NCBI GenBank assembly: GCA_947427205.1
Contig: CANEHB010000002.1
Location: forward strand, 111,873-175,872
DNA length: 64,000 nt
Source of the DNA: an uncultured Clostridium sp.
Lineage (GTDB): Bacteria > Bacillota > Clostridia > TANB77 > CAG-508
Reading direction: 5' to 3'
Shown piece after piece: positions 1-7,568 of the stretch. The notes below the pieces were generated by a model. The model saw only the letters and a list, made by a program, of their open reading frames with translations, had not been told where the DNA came from and did not search any database. Each line of letters opens with the position of its first letter. Position 1 is the stretch's first letter. The translations under genes and the position numbers were made by a program.

Positions 1-606
1 TTAGCTAATATGGATCAAAAGTCTTTTGAGAGCTTAAGAGCATATCAAATGGGACAACTATATAATGCATATTTAGATTTACATCTTGGAAAAAGGTTAG
101 GTTCAATGGGATTAAGAGGTACAAATGATACAAGTATGGATTCAGTAAGAAGAGTTACAGGAGATCGTCCAAGATATATATATAATAATGGAATTTTGGC
201 ATTATCAACTGAGGATATACAAGTTATTAATCAAATTGCTGAAAAACAAAGTAGATGTCCTGACTATACTCAAACAAGACAATCTTTTTTCGGATTGGAA
301 AAAATTGTAGATGAAACTTTAGCAGCACATAAAGTTATGTGTGAGCAATTTCAAGTTCAAGAATTTGAAGTGCCATTAAACAAAATAATGAGAGAGACAG
401 ATGTTTTAGAAAGAGCAATTGGAAAAAATCAGTTAGGAAAAAATATTTTTGATATTAGAGATTTTAGTAGTTGTGCAGCTCAATCAAGAACAGGTATTGT
501 TTCTAAAGCAATGAATAAATTAGGACGTTTTATAGGTAAGAAATTAAATCCAGAAAAGTATGAAAAACTAGGAAATAAAACTCTTGATGAAGACCCAAGA
601 GTATAA
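1..606 (+). CDS. Unknown protein, 5' end cut by the window edge
   Basis: The reading frame is open from base 1 (Leu-Ala-Asn precede the first Met at base 10), so the gene is probably truncated at its 5' end. From that Met it gives 198 residues. The sequence is soluble and mixed alpha-type, with Cys83, Cys112 and two Cys near residues 155-156, and a basic C-terminal tail. I recognise no domain. The run LYNAYLDLHLGKRLGSMG and later Q/E-rich helices suggest a helical protein. It lies about 57 bases ahead of another unrecognised gene on the same strand, so the two may be co-transcribed. The coding pattern is native-looking and A+T-rich. Confidence 0.6.
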   Translation, partial: LANMDQKSFESLRAYQMGQLYNAYLDLHLGKRLGSMGLRGTNDTSMDSVRRVTGDRPRYIYNNGILALSTEDIQVINQIAEKQSRCPDYTQTRQSFFGLEKIVDETLAAHKVMCEQFQVQEFEVPLNKIMRETDVLERAIGKNQLGKNIFDIRDFSSCAAQSRTGIVSKAMNKLGRFIGKKLNPEKYEKLGNKTLDEDPRV

Positions 607-662
607 AAGAATAGATATAAAAAAAATTAAAAAGTTTTAAGAGAAATTCTAGAAAGGAGAGT

Positions 663-1151
663 ATGATAAATAATCATACAAAAGATAATATGGAAGAATT
701 AAGTGCTGAAGTTGCAACAGAAGTAATTGAAGTTTTATATAATTCAGATAGTTCTATAATTTGTAAAATACCATATAGAATTATTGAAGTGTTACAAGAA
801 AAAACGCAAGAATGTAATAAAAAAATTTCTTTTAAAGAAAATGTAGAACTTAAAGATCAAGATATATCAGAAGAAGGCAAAGCAATTTTATCAATACTTT
901 ATAGAGATTATATATGTTCTGAAGAAGAGAAAATTGAAGTTAATAAAATATTTGAAAATAATCAAAAACAGTATGATGAAATTCAAAGAGAAAAATATAA
1001 TCCAGATAAAATATTTCAAAAACAAGACAATAAAATATCAGTAGATATTAATGCAGAGGAAGAGGAAAAAGCTTTAATAGAAACTCAAAAAAATAAATGG
1101 TATATTGTTTTGTTTGAAAAAATAAAAAGTATATTTAAAAGAGATATATAA
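663..1151 (+). CDS. Unknown charged protein (162 aa)
   Basis: The ATG follows a good ribosome site (AAAGGAGAGT, about 650-661). The product is very rich in Lys, Glu and Ile and is predicted largely helical. The C-terminal stretch with WYIVLFEKIKSIFKRDI is amphipathic and could lie on a membrane or bind a partner. No known domain is recognised. It follows the upstream unknown gene by 57 bases and is followed by about 470 bases without a convincing gene. The composition matches the neighbours. It could be a small regulatory or phage-derived accessory protein, but the sequence does not decide. Confidence 0.6.
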   Translation: MINNHTKDNMEELSAEVATEVIEVLYNSDSSIICKIPYRIIEVLQEKTQECNKKISFKENVELKDQDISEEGKAILSILYRDYICSEEEKIEVNKIFENNQKQYDEIQREKYNPDKIFQKQDNKISVDINAEEEEKALIETQKNKWYIVLFEKIKSIFKRDI

Positions 1152-1259
1152 AAAATAACAGTATGATATTTAGATAACCATTTTTATAAAAGCTATTCAA
1201 ATAAAAAGTTAACTTATTATATATAATTTAAAAATTGTTTATATGATAAAAATAACAGC

Positions 1260-1350
1260 TTGAATAATAAATAAATTTATGCTATAATTTAGCACAGTTT
1301 ACAAATACAGAGGAAGACATCTATAAAAATAAAATATAGATGTCTTTTTT
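1260..1350 (+). ncRNA. Promoter plus terminator enclosing a ~55-nt transcript (putative small RNA)
   Basis: TTGAAT at 1260-1265 and TATAAT at 1283-1288 are 17 bases apart, a good sigma-A promoter. About 27 bases further is a strong hairpin (AGACATCTATA paired with TATAGATGTCT, about 1315-1344) followed by a run of T. There is no ORF between them, so a transcript of about 55 nt would start near 1295 and end at 1350. It may instead be a leader with an attenuator for helD. Confidence 0.45.
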
Positions 1351-1353
1351 ACA

Positions 1354-1610
1354 TGAACAAATAGGAGACATTTATAGTTAGAGAAATTATTATAATGTCC
1401 TTTTTTGTTTTTACATTTCTAACTGGAAGTTCTGATTTCAAGAATTTAATTGTTTTGAAATTAGAAATCTATTTTTATATAATAGGAAAGTAGTACTTTC
1501 CTATTATATAAAAGCTTCGCTAAAATTTGTGCACAAATTTATTACATAAATTTGGCACGTGAACAAATTTACTGAAAAATCTTTGATGTTTCAGATTTGT
1601 TCAAATATAG
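1354..1610 (+). repeat. Structured intergenic repeat, copy A
   Basis: This copy has two parts. At 1354-1412 a GAACAAA...GGAGACATT arm faces an AATGTCC...TTTTGTT arm. At 1478-1508 a near-perfect hairpin (TATAATAGGAAAGTA / TACTTTCCTATTATA) is followed by AAGCTTCGC, an AAATTTGTGCACAAATTT block and TTTGGCACGTGAACAAA. A last GAACAAAT...ATTTGTTC pair ends just before the helD ribosome site. The same blocks recur at 4725, 24121, 33124 and 63608. Confidence 0.6.
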
Positions 1611-1624
1611 AAGGAGGTTTAAAA

Positions 1625-3847
1625 ATGGAAGAAAAAGAATTTTTAAGAGAAAAAGAAAAATTACAAAAGACAGTAAATCAGCTAGATTATGAGGAAAAAG
1701 AACTTGAGGAACATTTAGGAAAAGATAGTAGCTCATATGATGAAGAAGCCTATGTTAGAGCACATTTAGAATATTTAAATCATAAAAAGTTATCTGATTT
1801 AAAAAAGATTAAAAGTAAACCTTATTTTGCAAGAATTGATTTCAAAGCAAATAATGAAGAAAAAGAAGAATTGTACATAGGAAAACTATCACTATTAGAT
1901 AGTAAAACACAAAGGCCTATAATTATAGATTGGAGAGCACCAATTTCAAATCTTTATTATGATGGAAGGATTGGAAAATCAAGTTATGAATCACCAGAAG
2001 GAACAGTAGAAGGAGAGATATCTTTAAAAAGACAGTATTTTATTGAAAATCAAGTACTTGAAAAATACTCTGATATTGATTTAAAAACTAATGATGAACT
2101 ATTGCAAGTAGCACTTGCTGAAAAAGCTGATGACAGATTAAAAAATATTGTTGCAACAATACAAGGAGAACAAAACAATATAATTAGAGAGAATATGAAT
2201 AAAGCTTTAATAGTGCAAGGAGTTGCAGGAAGTGGGAAAACGACAATTGCATTACATAGAATTGCATATCTAATTTATAATTATGATAAACAATTTGATC
2301 CAGAGAATTTTATGATAATAGCTCCAACAAAATTCTTTTTGAATTATATTTCAAATGTACTACCAGATTTAGGTGTAGAAAATGTAAAACAATACACTTT
2401 TGAAGATTTAGCGTATGAAATAATAGGGAAAAAATTAAAAATTTCTGATAGTAATGAAAAGCTAGTAACAATAGTAAATAAGGAATTTGACGAAATAAAC
2501 AATGGAGATATAGAAACAATTATAAAAGAATCAAAATTAAAATCTTCAATAGAATTTAAGGAAATTGTAGATGGATATTTAAAACAAATAGAAGATAATT
2601 ACTTACCAAGAAAAGATTTTATTATTGAAAACATAAGAATAATGAGATATGAAAATATAAAAAAACTATTTGTAGAAGAGTATAAAGATTTAGATTTTGA
2701 AAAAAGAATTAATGAAGTAAAAAAACATGTATTTTCAAAAATAAAAAATAATAAAGATACAATAGTGGAAGCAATAACAGCAAAAAGAAAATTTAGAATA
2801 AATAAAATGTTGCAAGATGCAAGTTTAACAGAAGAAGAAAAAAGAGAAAAAAGAATTGAAATATTTGAAGAAACAGAAGAACTACTTAAAAAAATATATA
2901 ATGATAATATAAAAGTAGTAGATTTATATTTTAATGAAATAAGCAAAAAAGATTGTATAGAATATTATAAAGATTTTATCGAAAATTATATTTATGACAA
3001 AATCGAAAATAAAACTTTGGCAGAATATTTAGTAAAAAATACAATAAGAAATCTTAATAGAAATGAAATTGCTTTTGAAGACTTAGCACCAATAATTTAT
3101 ATTCATTATAAAATATATGGTTCAAAAGTAAAAAAGAGCCTAAGACATGTTATTATAGATGAGGCACAAGATTATGGCGAATTTCAGTTTAGTGTACTTA
3201 AAACAATTTTAAAAAGTAATTCAATGACAATTTTAGGAGATATAGCGCAAGGAGTTCACTCATATAGAGGGATAGAAAACTGGAAGAAGTTTATAGATGT
3301 AGAATTCCCAGAAGGAGATACAATTTATACAACATTAGAAAAAACATATAGAACAACAAAAGAAATAATGTATAAAGCAAATGATGTTATAGATAAATTG
3401 CCTGAATTTGAAAAGCAATTTATAATAAAAGGAAAGCCAGTTATAGAAGGTAAAGATTCAATTCATATAGTAAAATCAGATTCAGAAGATGAAATAGTAA
3501 AAGAATGCGCTAATAAAATTGATGACTACTTAAATTTAGGATATAAGTCTATAGCAATAATAGGAAAAGACATTGATGAGTGTAAAAACATTAAAAAGAA
3601 AATGCAAAAATATAATAAAGATGTAAAATTAATACAAAGTAAAGACTCTGAATATCATGCAGGAATATCAATAGTTCCATCATATTTAGCAAAAGGATTG
3701 GAATTTGATAGTGTAATTTTATTTAATGTAAATAATGAAAAATATCAAAATAATAGTTTAGATATAAAATTATTATATGTAGCTATAACTAGAGCAATGA
3801 GTAAATTAGATATTTTTTATACTGGTAATATATCAGAGCTACTTTAG
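1625..3847 (+). CDS. helD: RNA polymerase recycling motor HelD (UvrD/Rep-like superfamily 1)
   Basis: The 740-residue product has an N-terminal charged coiled coil (about residues 1-65), the IDWRAPISNLYY block typical of HelD, Walker A GVAGSGKTT at about 199-207, Walker B IIDEAQD, motif III LGDIAQGVHSYRG, motif IV TYRTT, motif V AKGLEFDSVIL and motif VI LLYVAITRA. HelD enzymes bind RNA polymerase and use ATP hydrolysis to release stalled complexes and recycle the core enzyme. The ATG at 1625 is preceded by AAGGAGG. A GTG 22 codons earlier lies in the structured repeat and lacks a ribosome site. The length is usual for clostridial HelD. Confidence 0.93.
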   Translation: MEEKEFLREKEKLQKTVNQLDYEEKELEEHLGKDSSSYDEEAYVRAHLEYLNHKKLSDLKKIKSKPYFARIDFKANNEEKEELYIGKLSLLDSKTQRPIIIDWRAPISNLYYDGRIGKSSYESPEGTVEGEISLKRQYFIENQVLEKYSDIDLKTNDELLQVALAEKADDRLKNIVATIQGEQNNIIRENMNKALIVQGVAGSGKTTIALHRIAYLIYNYDKQFDPENFMIIAPTKFFLNYISNVLPDLGVENVKQYTFEDLAYEIIGKKLKISDSNEKLVTIVNKEFDEINNGDIETIIKESKLKSSIEFKEIVDGYLKQIEDNYLPRKDFIIENIRIMRYENIKKLFVEEYKDLDFEKRINEVKKHVFSKIKNNKDTIVEAITAKRKFRINKMLQDASLTEEEKREKRIEIFEETEELLKKIYNDNIKVVDLYFNEISKKDCIEYYKDFIENYIYDKIENKTLAEYLVKNTIRNLNRNEIAFEDLAPIIYIHYKIYGSKVKKSLRHVIIDEAQDYGEFQFSVLKTILKSNSMTILGDIAQGVHSYRGIENWKKFIDVEFPEGDTIYTTLEKTYRTTKEIMYKANDVIDKLPEFEKQFIIKGKPVIEGKDSIHIVKSDSEDEIVKECANKIDDYLNLGYKSIAIIGKDIDECKNIKKKMQKYNKDVKLIQSKDSEYHAGISIVPSYLAKGLEFDSVILFNVNNEKYQNNSLDIKLLYVAITRAMSKLDIFYTGNISELL

Positions 3848-3972
3848 ATAGAAATATTGTATCCATAATAAAAAAATAAAATATTGCATAGAAAAATAAA
3901 TACTTGCATAAAATTAAAATATAAGTTACTATATAAGTAACTTATAAGTTCAAATGATGTCATTGAACTGTA

Positions 3973-4008
3973 CCGAGATTATGTGTCCGCATAGTCTCTA
4001 TTTTTTTC
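3973..4008 (+). terminator. Rho-independent terminator after helD
   Basis: GAGATTATG and CATAGTCTC form a stem around TGTCCG, followed by ATTTTTTT. It is oriented for the + strand and lies 125 bases after the helD stop. It overlaps the 3' end of the convergent repressor gene. Two further palindromes (around 3925-3950 and 3949-3970) precede it. Confidence 0.75.
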
Positions 4009-4652
4009 TTCTTAATTCAACTACTTTTCCAAGAATTTTAATTGGTAAAGATTCAATTTGTTCGTTAGTATATACTAAAGGTTGATAATTATTATTTAAT
4101 GGATGTAATATAATTCCATTTTCGTTTTTAAAAACTCTTTTAAAAGTAGCATCATTTCCGATTTACCATAACAACGCAGTCATTTCCAGATTCACAATCA
4201 TCTTGTTTCTGTAAAATTAATATATCACCATCTAAATATTCAGGATACATAGAATCACCTTTTACTTTTAATCCAAAATATTGCTTTCCACCTTTTAACA
4301 TATTAGCTGTAATTTCTTCTGTACCAATAATATCTTCAATGCATTCCATTGGAATGCCAGCTGGAATTGTGCCATAAACAAATACAATAGCAGAATTAGA
4401 GTTGTTTTCTTGAGATAACTCTTTTTTAGGAACATCATATCCCATAAGCCAAGTTGGATTAACATTAAATATATTAGCTAGTATTTTTACTGTAGTAACT
4501 TTAGGAGACATTTCACCATTCATATATCTATATATAGTTGATTTACTTTTTATTCCTAATTGATTTAATAAAAAAGAAATATCTGTATTATTTTCATTTA
4601 CTAAATTTGTAAGTCTTTTAGAAAAGACTTCTAAAATAACATCATTTTCCAT
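3998..4652 (-). CDS. XRE/S24 (LexA/CI-like) repressor, read through a +1 shift at a CGG codon
   Basis: The N-terminus (about residues 1-70) is an XRE helix-turn-helix (NQLGIKSKSTIYRYMNGEMS). The C-terminal half is an S24 peptidase-like domain with GDSMYPEYLDGD, which holds the catalytic Ser, as in phage CI/LexA proteins that self-cleave after DNA damage. The zero frame stops after VVMVNRK at 4152. Skipping one base at 4160 continues as NGNDATFKRVFKNENGI and on to a normal S24 C-terminus, stop 3998-4000. The zero-frame codon at the break is CGG (minus strand, 4158-4160). The gene is divergent from the tail locus and is its probable master repressor. It is either recoded or inactivated. Confidence 0.85.
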
Positions 4653-4724
4653 ATATAATTTCCTTCCATACCTTCGCTAGTGGTATTTTGCAGAAGGCAT
4701 AATTTTTCATTCAAATGTATTTTT

Positions 4725-4770
4725 ATACAATAGGAAATTTATAACTTTTCTATTGTATAAAAGCTTCGAT
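4725..4770. repeat. Structured intergenic repeat, copy B (short)
   Basis: A hairpin ACAATAGGAAA / TTTTCTATTGT (about 4726-4756) is followed by TATAAAAGCTTCG. This matches the first module of the other copies (GGAAAGT hairpin, then AAGCTTCG). The second module is missing. It lies between the repressor start and the divergent early promoter. Confidence 0.5.
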
Positions 4771-4833
4771 TAATTTTTATCTAATATGTATTATATTCTA
4801 AATTTTACCGTTTTGCAACTAGTAATTTTATGC

Positions 4834-4896
4834 ATTTGCGAAAAGGTATTGACAAGCGAACAAATATTTGTTAATATATGAATGCGAAACGCAAAT
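4834..4896 (+). promoter_or_regulatory. Early promoter of the tail locus with repressor operators
   Basis: TTGACA (4849-4854) and TAATAT (4872-4877) are separated by 17 bases. GCG/CGC half-sites cluster here: TTTGCGAAAAGG just upstream of -35, AGCGAACAAATATTTGTT inside the spacer, and ATGCGAAACGCAAAT (4882-4896), a dyad overlapping the start-site region. This arrangement is typical of operators for an XRE/CI-like repressor such as the one encoded divergently. Confidence 0.75.
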
Positions 4897-5031
4897 ATAA
4901 TTATTTTTATATACTGTGAAAATCGTTATGATATAGGGGTTTTTATAGAATACAATTATTACAGAAGATAGAATTTGTATTAACTACGCAGTTTATACAA
5001 AATTTAGATTCTGATTTTTTAAAAAACGTAA

Positions 5032-5047
5032 TTAGCGAAACGCAAAA
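5032..5047. promoter_or_regulatory. Second copy of the repressor operator
   Basis: TTAGCGAAACGCAAAA repeats the GCGAAACGC core of the site at 4882-4896. It lies 23 bases before the first small gene of the locus, so bound repressor could also block elongation or a second promoter. Confidence 0.6.
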
Positions 5048-5069
5048 ATAAAGAAAGGAGAAATTATTT

Positions 5070-5165
5070 ATGAAAGAATTAAAAATATTAGTAAAATGTG
5101 AAGCAAAATATTTAAAGGAGGAAATAGAAGAAGCTACGAAAATAAAGAAAAATTCACAGTGTTAA
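5070..5165 (+). CDS. Small early phage protein (31 aa)
   Basis: The ATG follows AAAGGAGAAATT. The 31-residue product (MKELKILVKCEAKYLKEEIE...) resembles by eye the N-terminal part of the short Lys/Glu-rich helical proteins that follow the promoter of many clostridial prophages. It is shorter than those I would expect and may be truncated. Its position directly after the operator sites makes expression likely. The function is unknown. Confidence 0.5.
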   Translation: MKELKILVKCEAKYLKEEIEEATKIKKNSQC

Positions 5166-5235
5166 ACAAATTATAGAAGGTTTATAGATGAAAACTTTAA
5201 AAAAATCTAAATATTTTATATAAGGAGAAACGAAA

Positions 5236-5457
5236 ATGACAGATAAAAAAGATTGTTTTGCTAGATATGAAAGCATAAATAAAAAAATAAAATGTAGAGC
5301 TTTAGAAGAAAAAGATTGTGAAAAATGTAAATTTTATCGAAATGATTTAAAACGAGAAAATATTGAAAAAGATATAAAAGAATATGCTAAAAGGCATGAA
5401 AGTAAAGAAATAATTAATGCATTAAAAGATATATTTAAGGAGGTAAAAAATGATTAG
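5236..5457 (+). CDS. Small Cys-rich phage protein (73 aa)
   Basis: The ATG follows AAGGAGAAACG. Residues 1-40 contain four or five Cys (DCFARYE...KCRALEEKDCEKCKFY), including a CEKC pair that could bind zinc. The remainder is a charged helix. The end overlaps the next gene by 8 bases, so translation is probably coupled. Small Cys-cluster proteins of this sort are common in the early control regions of clostridial phages, but I cannot name a family. Confidence 0.6.
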   Translation: MTDKKDCFARYESINKKIKCRALEEKDCEKCKFYRNDLKRENIEKDIKEYAKRHESKEIINALKDIFKEVKND

Positions 5458-5869
5458 TATTGAACAAGCCAAGGAAGAACTTAAAGAATATAGAGAAAAT
5501 GTAAAATATATACAGCAAAAAAATGAAGACATCGAAGAATTAAAAAACATTTTAGTACATACTACATCAAAATTATCACAAACAAAAGTTAGTATTGTAG
5601 GAATAAAACCAGATAGATTTAGTGATGGACTATATAAAATAGAAAAATTAGAAAAAGAAAAAGATGAAGAATTAGCAGAGCTATTATCTAAAAAGTTTAT
5701 TGTTGATTCCAAAATAGACAAGCTAAAATTTCCATTTAGAGATGTACTCTTTATGAGATATAGCAGAGGAAAAAGCTGGCAAGAAATTAGAGATGTATTG
5801 GAATATGATTCAGAAAAATATATTTTTAAACTTCATGGAAAAGCTATACAACTATATGCAGAACTATAA
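5450..5869 (+). CDS. ArpU/RinA-type late transcription activator (DUF1492-like)
   Basis: The 139-residue product has a long N-terminal coiled coil followed by a sigma-region-4-like helix-turn-helix near the C-terminus (FRDVLFMRYSRGKSWQEIRDVLEYDSEKYIFKLHGKAIQ). This layout is typical of DUF1492/ArpU phage activators that turn on late (structural) genes. It overlaps the preceding gene by 8 bases (AGGAGG within that gene's end). It sits just upstream of the tail genes, as expected for their activator. In complete phages a terminase usually follows. Here a tail tube gene follows at once. Confidence 0.8.
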   Translation: MISIEQAKEELKEYRENVKYIQQKNEDIEELKNILVHTTSKLSQTKVSIVGIKPDRFSDGLYKIEKLEKEKDEELAELLSKKFIVDSKIDKLKFPFRDVLFMRYSRGKSWQEIRDVLEYDSEKYIFKLHGKAIQLYAEL

Positions 5870-6001
5870 AATAAAAAGTTATACTAAAAGAGGATTGAAA
5901 GATACTTTTCAAATATAGTATAAGTATAATAGAGATTGAAATTAATACACAATAGAAAATATCAAAGAAGCAAAAATCTCTATAATAGTGTTATATATAA
6001 A

Positions 6002-6031
6002 GTTCATTGCAAAGTTGTAATGAACTTTTTT
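6002..6031 (+). terminator. Terminator ending the regulatory operon
   Basis: GTTCATT (6002-6008) pairs with AATGAAC (6019-6025), followed by TTTTTT. It separates the regulatory genes from the tail genes. The promoter of the tail operon must lie just before or after it. Confidence 0.8.
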
Positions 6032-6065
6032 ATATATAAAATAAAAATATAAGGAGGAATTGACT

Positions 6066-6509
6066 ATGTCAGAACCAAAAACAAGTACATTAACAAAGGT
6101 ATTTTATTCAGAAACGTTAGGAGGTGAAAAAAAGCAAGTAGCATTTGTACAAAGTATACCAGAATTTTTAACAGCACCAGAGCCAATTACATATTCTGCA
6201 CTAGATATTAGTGATGAAAGACAAGTTGAAGGTAGAAAAAAAGCAGAAACAATGGAAATTGAATTTTTATATACTGAAGCACAATATGACGAACTAAAAA
6301 CAATAGAAAAAAATAAAACAAATGGATATTGGTTTATTCAATTACCAGAAGATACAGCAACTACAGAAGGTAAACCATTAACATGGTATTTTAATGCAAC
6401 ATGTTTTGTTGGAATGAGTGAGATAGCTATAGATGATATGTTAAAATCAAAAGTAACTTTATACAGAAACTCAGATATTGAAGAGACTAAAGGTTTACCA
6501 ACAGAATAG
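6066..6509 (+). CDS. Major tail tube protein (siphophage type)
   Basis: The 147-residue protein begins at the ATG at 6066, 8 bases after AAGGAGG (a TTG at 6060 is less well placed). It has the features of short phage tail-tube subunits: an N-terminal arm (SEPKTSTLTKVFYSETLGG), beta-rich core, the phrase ERQVEGRKKAETMEIEFLYTEAQYDEL, and an aromatic C-terminal half (YWFIQLPEDT...TWYFNATCFVGMSEIAIDDMLKSKVTLYRNSDIE). Its position before the chaperone and tape measure is the conserved tail order. No sheath gene is present, so the tail is non-contractile. Confidence 0.75.
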   Translation: MSEPKTSTLTKVFYSETLGGEKKQVAFVQSIPEFLTAPEPITYSALDISDERQVEGRKKAETMEIEFLYTEAQYDELKTIEKNKTNGYWFIQLPEDTATTEGKPLTWYFNATCFVGMSEIAIDDMLKSKVTLYRNSDIEETKGLPTE

Positions 6510-6582
6510 AAAATATATAGGTATAAAAATTACTGTATAAATTTTATTAATAAAAGATTATGCTAAATTTAGCAGATTGAAT

Positions 6583-6635
6583 AGAGGCACATAAAAATTA
6601 TTAAAATAGTATAAATTTTATATGTGCCTCTTATA
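6583..6635 (+). terminator. Hairpin between tail tube and tail chaperone genes
   Basis: AGAGGCACATA (from 6583) pairs with TATGTGCCTCT (to 6631), extended by A/T pairs and followed by TATAT. It looks like a leaky terminator or RNA-processing hairpin inside the tail operon. It could favour high tube expression over the chaperone, as the tube is needed in many copies. Confidence 0.65.
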
Positions 6636-6688
6636 TAAAATTAAATAAGAAACAATATGTTTATAAAATATATTATAGGAGATAGAAA

Positions 6689-7138
6689 ATGATAATAGAA
6701 ACAAAAAATAAAAAAATTAATTTAGTATTTAGAACAAGAAAAATAGTAGATATATCTAATTCACTTAAAAATAAAAATTTTGAAGAAGCTTTTACAAAAG
6801 CATATGCAATATGTGATTTAGATGCATTAACAAAAATGATATATACATTAGCAGAAAATGAAGAAGGAAAACATTGTTTTAACTCATCAGAAGAAGTATA
6901 TGACTTTTTAGATGATTATAGAAAAGAGAACAAAACAAGTTTTATAGAAATTTATAAAAGTATAGCAGAGGCATTGAATGAAGAGGGTTTTTTCAAAAAG
7001 AAGAAAACAAAGAAAGAATTAGAAGAGATGATATCAAATCCTTTATCAACAATGAATATGAGCGAAGTAGTGCAAAAATCAGCACAAAAAGCAATGGAAG
7101 CAGTAGCAGTAGAGCAATTTCAGGGATACAAGGCTTAA
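6689..7138 (+). CDS. Tail assembly chaperone, short (G-type) product
   Basis: This 149-residue helical protein (start IIETKNKKINLVFRTRKIVDISN...; end AVEQFQGYKA) fits the G protein of siphophage tail assembly chaperones, which coat the tape measure before the tube polymerises. It lies between tube and tape measure genes, as usual. The ribosome site is ATAGGAGATAG. A -1 reading frame, open through the second half of the gene, continues directly into the next ORF (stop 7506), the classic G/GT arrangement. The tail locus context supports the call more than sequence identity does. Confidence 0.75.
   Translation: MIIETKNKKINLVFRTRKIVDISNSLKNKNFEEAFTKAYAICDLDALTKMIYTLAENEEGKHCFNSSEEVYDFLDDYRKENKTSFIEIYKSIAEALNEEGFFKKKKTKKELEEMISNPLSTMNMSEVVQKSAQKAMEAVAVEQFQGYKA
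6988..6994 (+). promoter_or_regulatory. Candidate -1 ribosomal slippery site T TTT TTC
   Basis: Positions 6988-6994 read T TTT TTC with TTT and TTC as zero-frame codons (6989-6994), a canonical X XXY YYZ heptamer. The -1 frame is open from here to 7506, so slippage would fuse the chaperone N-terminus to the T-type domain. No other classical heptamer was found nearer the zero-frame stop. Slippage closer to 7138 at a weaker site remains possible. Confidence 0.5.
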
Positions 7139-7182
7139 ATGATGTAATAGATAAAATAAAAGAAGCTAAAAATATAATTGAA

Positions 7183-7506
7183 ATGATTTATGCCATGGAA
7201 CCTTTAGCATATTATTTTGATATGAAACCAAATGAATTTTGGAATGGTAGATATATTGAAATAAGTATATATTGCCAAGTACATTTAATAAAGATAATAG
7301 ATGATTTAAAACGAAATATAAATCTCCAAGAAGCCACTACAAATAAGCTAATTATGGCAGATAGTATGTGCAAAAAACCAAAAATAGTTTTAATTAGAGA
7401 TAGTTATAAAGATTTATTTAAAGATGAGCAAGAAAAGAGACAATCTCCTAAAGAAGTTACTAGAAGAATGAGAGAAATAATGAAAGCAGAGAAGGAAAAA
7501 AGATAG
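7183..7506 (+). CDS. Tail assembly chaperone T-domain, expressed by -1 frameshift
   Basis: The frame continues upstream without a stop (GIQGLNDVIDKIKEAKNIIEM precedes the first ATG), and that ATG has no ribosome site. The part is therefore probably made only as a -1 extension of the preceding chaperone. The sequence MEPLAYYFDMKPNEFWNGRYIEISIYC resembles T-domains, which contain a conserved xxxFW/W patch and contact tail tube subunits. Coordinates give the part after the first Met. The real fused product would include residues encoded from the slip site onward. Confidence 0.7.
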   Translation: MIYAMEPLAYYFDMKPNEFWNGRYIEISIYCQVHLIKIIDDLKRNINLQEATTNKLIMADSMCKKPKIVLIRDSYKDLFKDEQEKRQSPKEVTRRMREIMKAEKEKR

Positions 7507-7514
7507 AGTTAGTA

Positions 7515-7543
7515 TTGAATATTATAAAGATATAGTATATATT
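7515..7543 (+). promoter_or_regulatory. Cassette promoter 1 (before SHOCT gene)
   Basis: TTGAAT (7515-7520), 17-base spacer, TATATT (7538-7543). The whole block closely matches the promoters in front of paralogs 2, 3 and 4 of the cassette, so the five genes share one promoter family distinct from the tail operon. Confidence 0.65.
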
Positions 7544-7568
7544 TATATACAGAAAGAGAGGTAAATTT

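Noticed and set aside
1559..1624. GTG at 1559 as the helD start, adding 22 residues
   Set aside because: It lies in repeat copy A with no ribosome site. ATG 1625 has AAGGAGG at the right distance and gives the usual HelD N-terminus.
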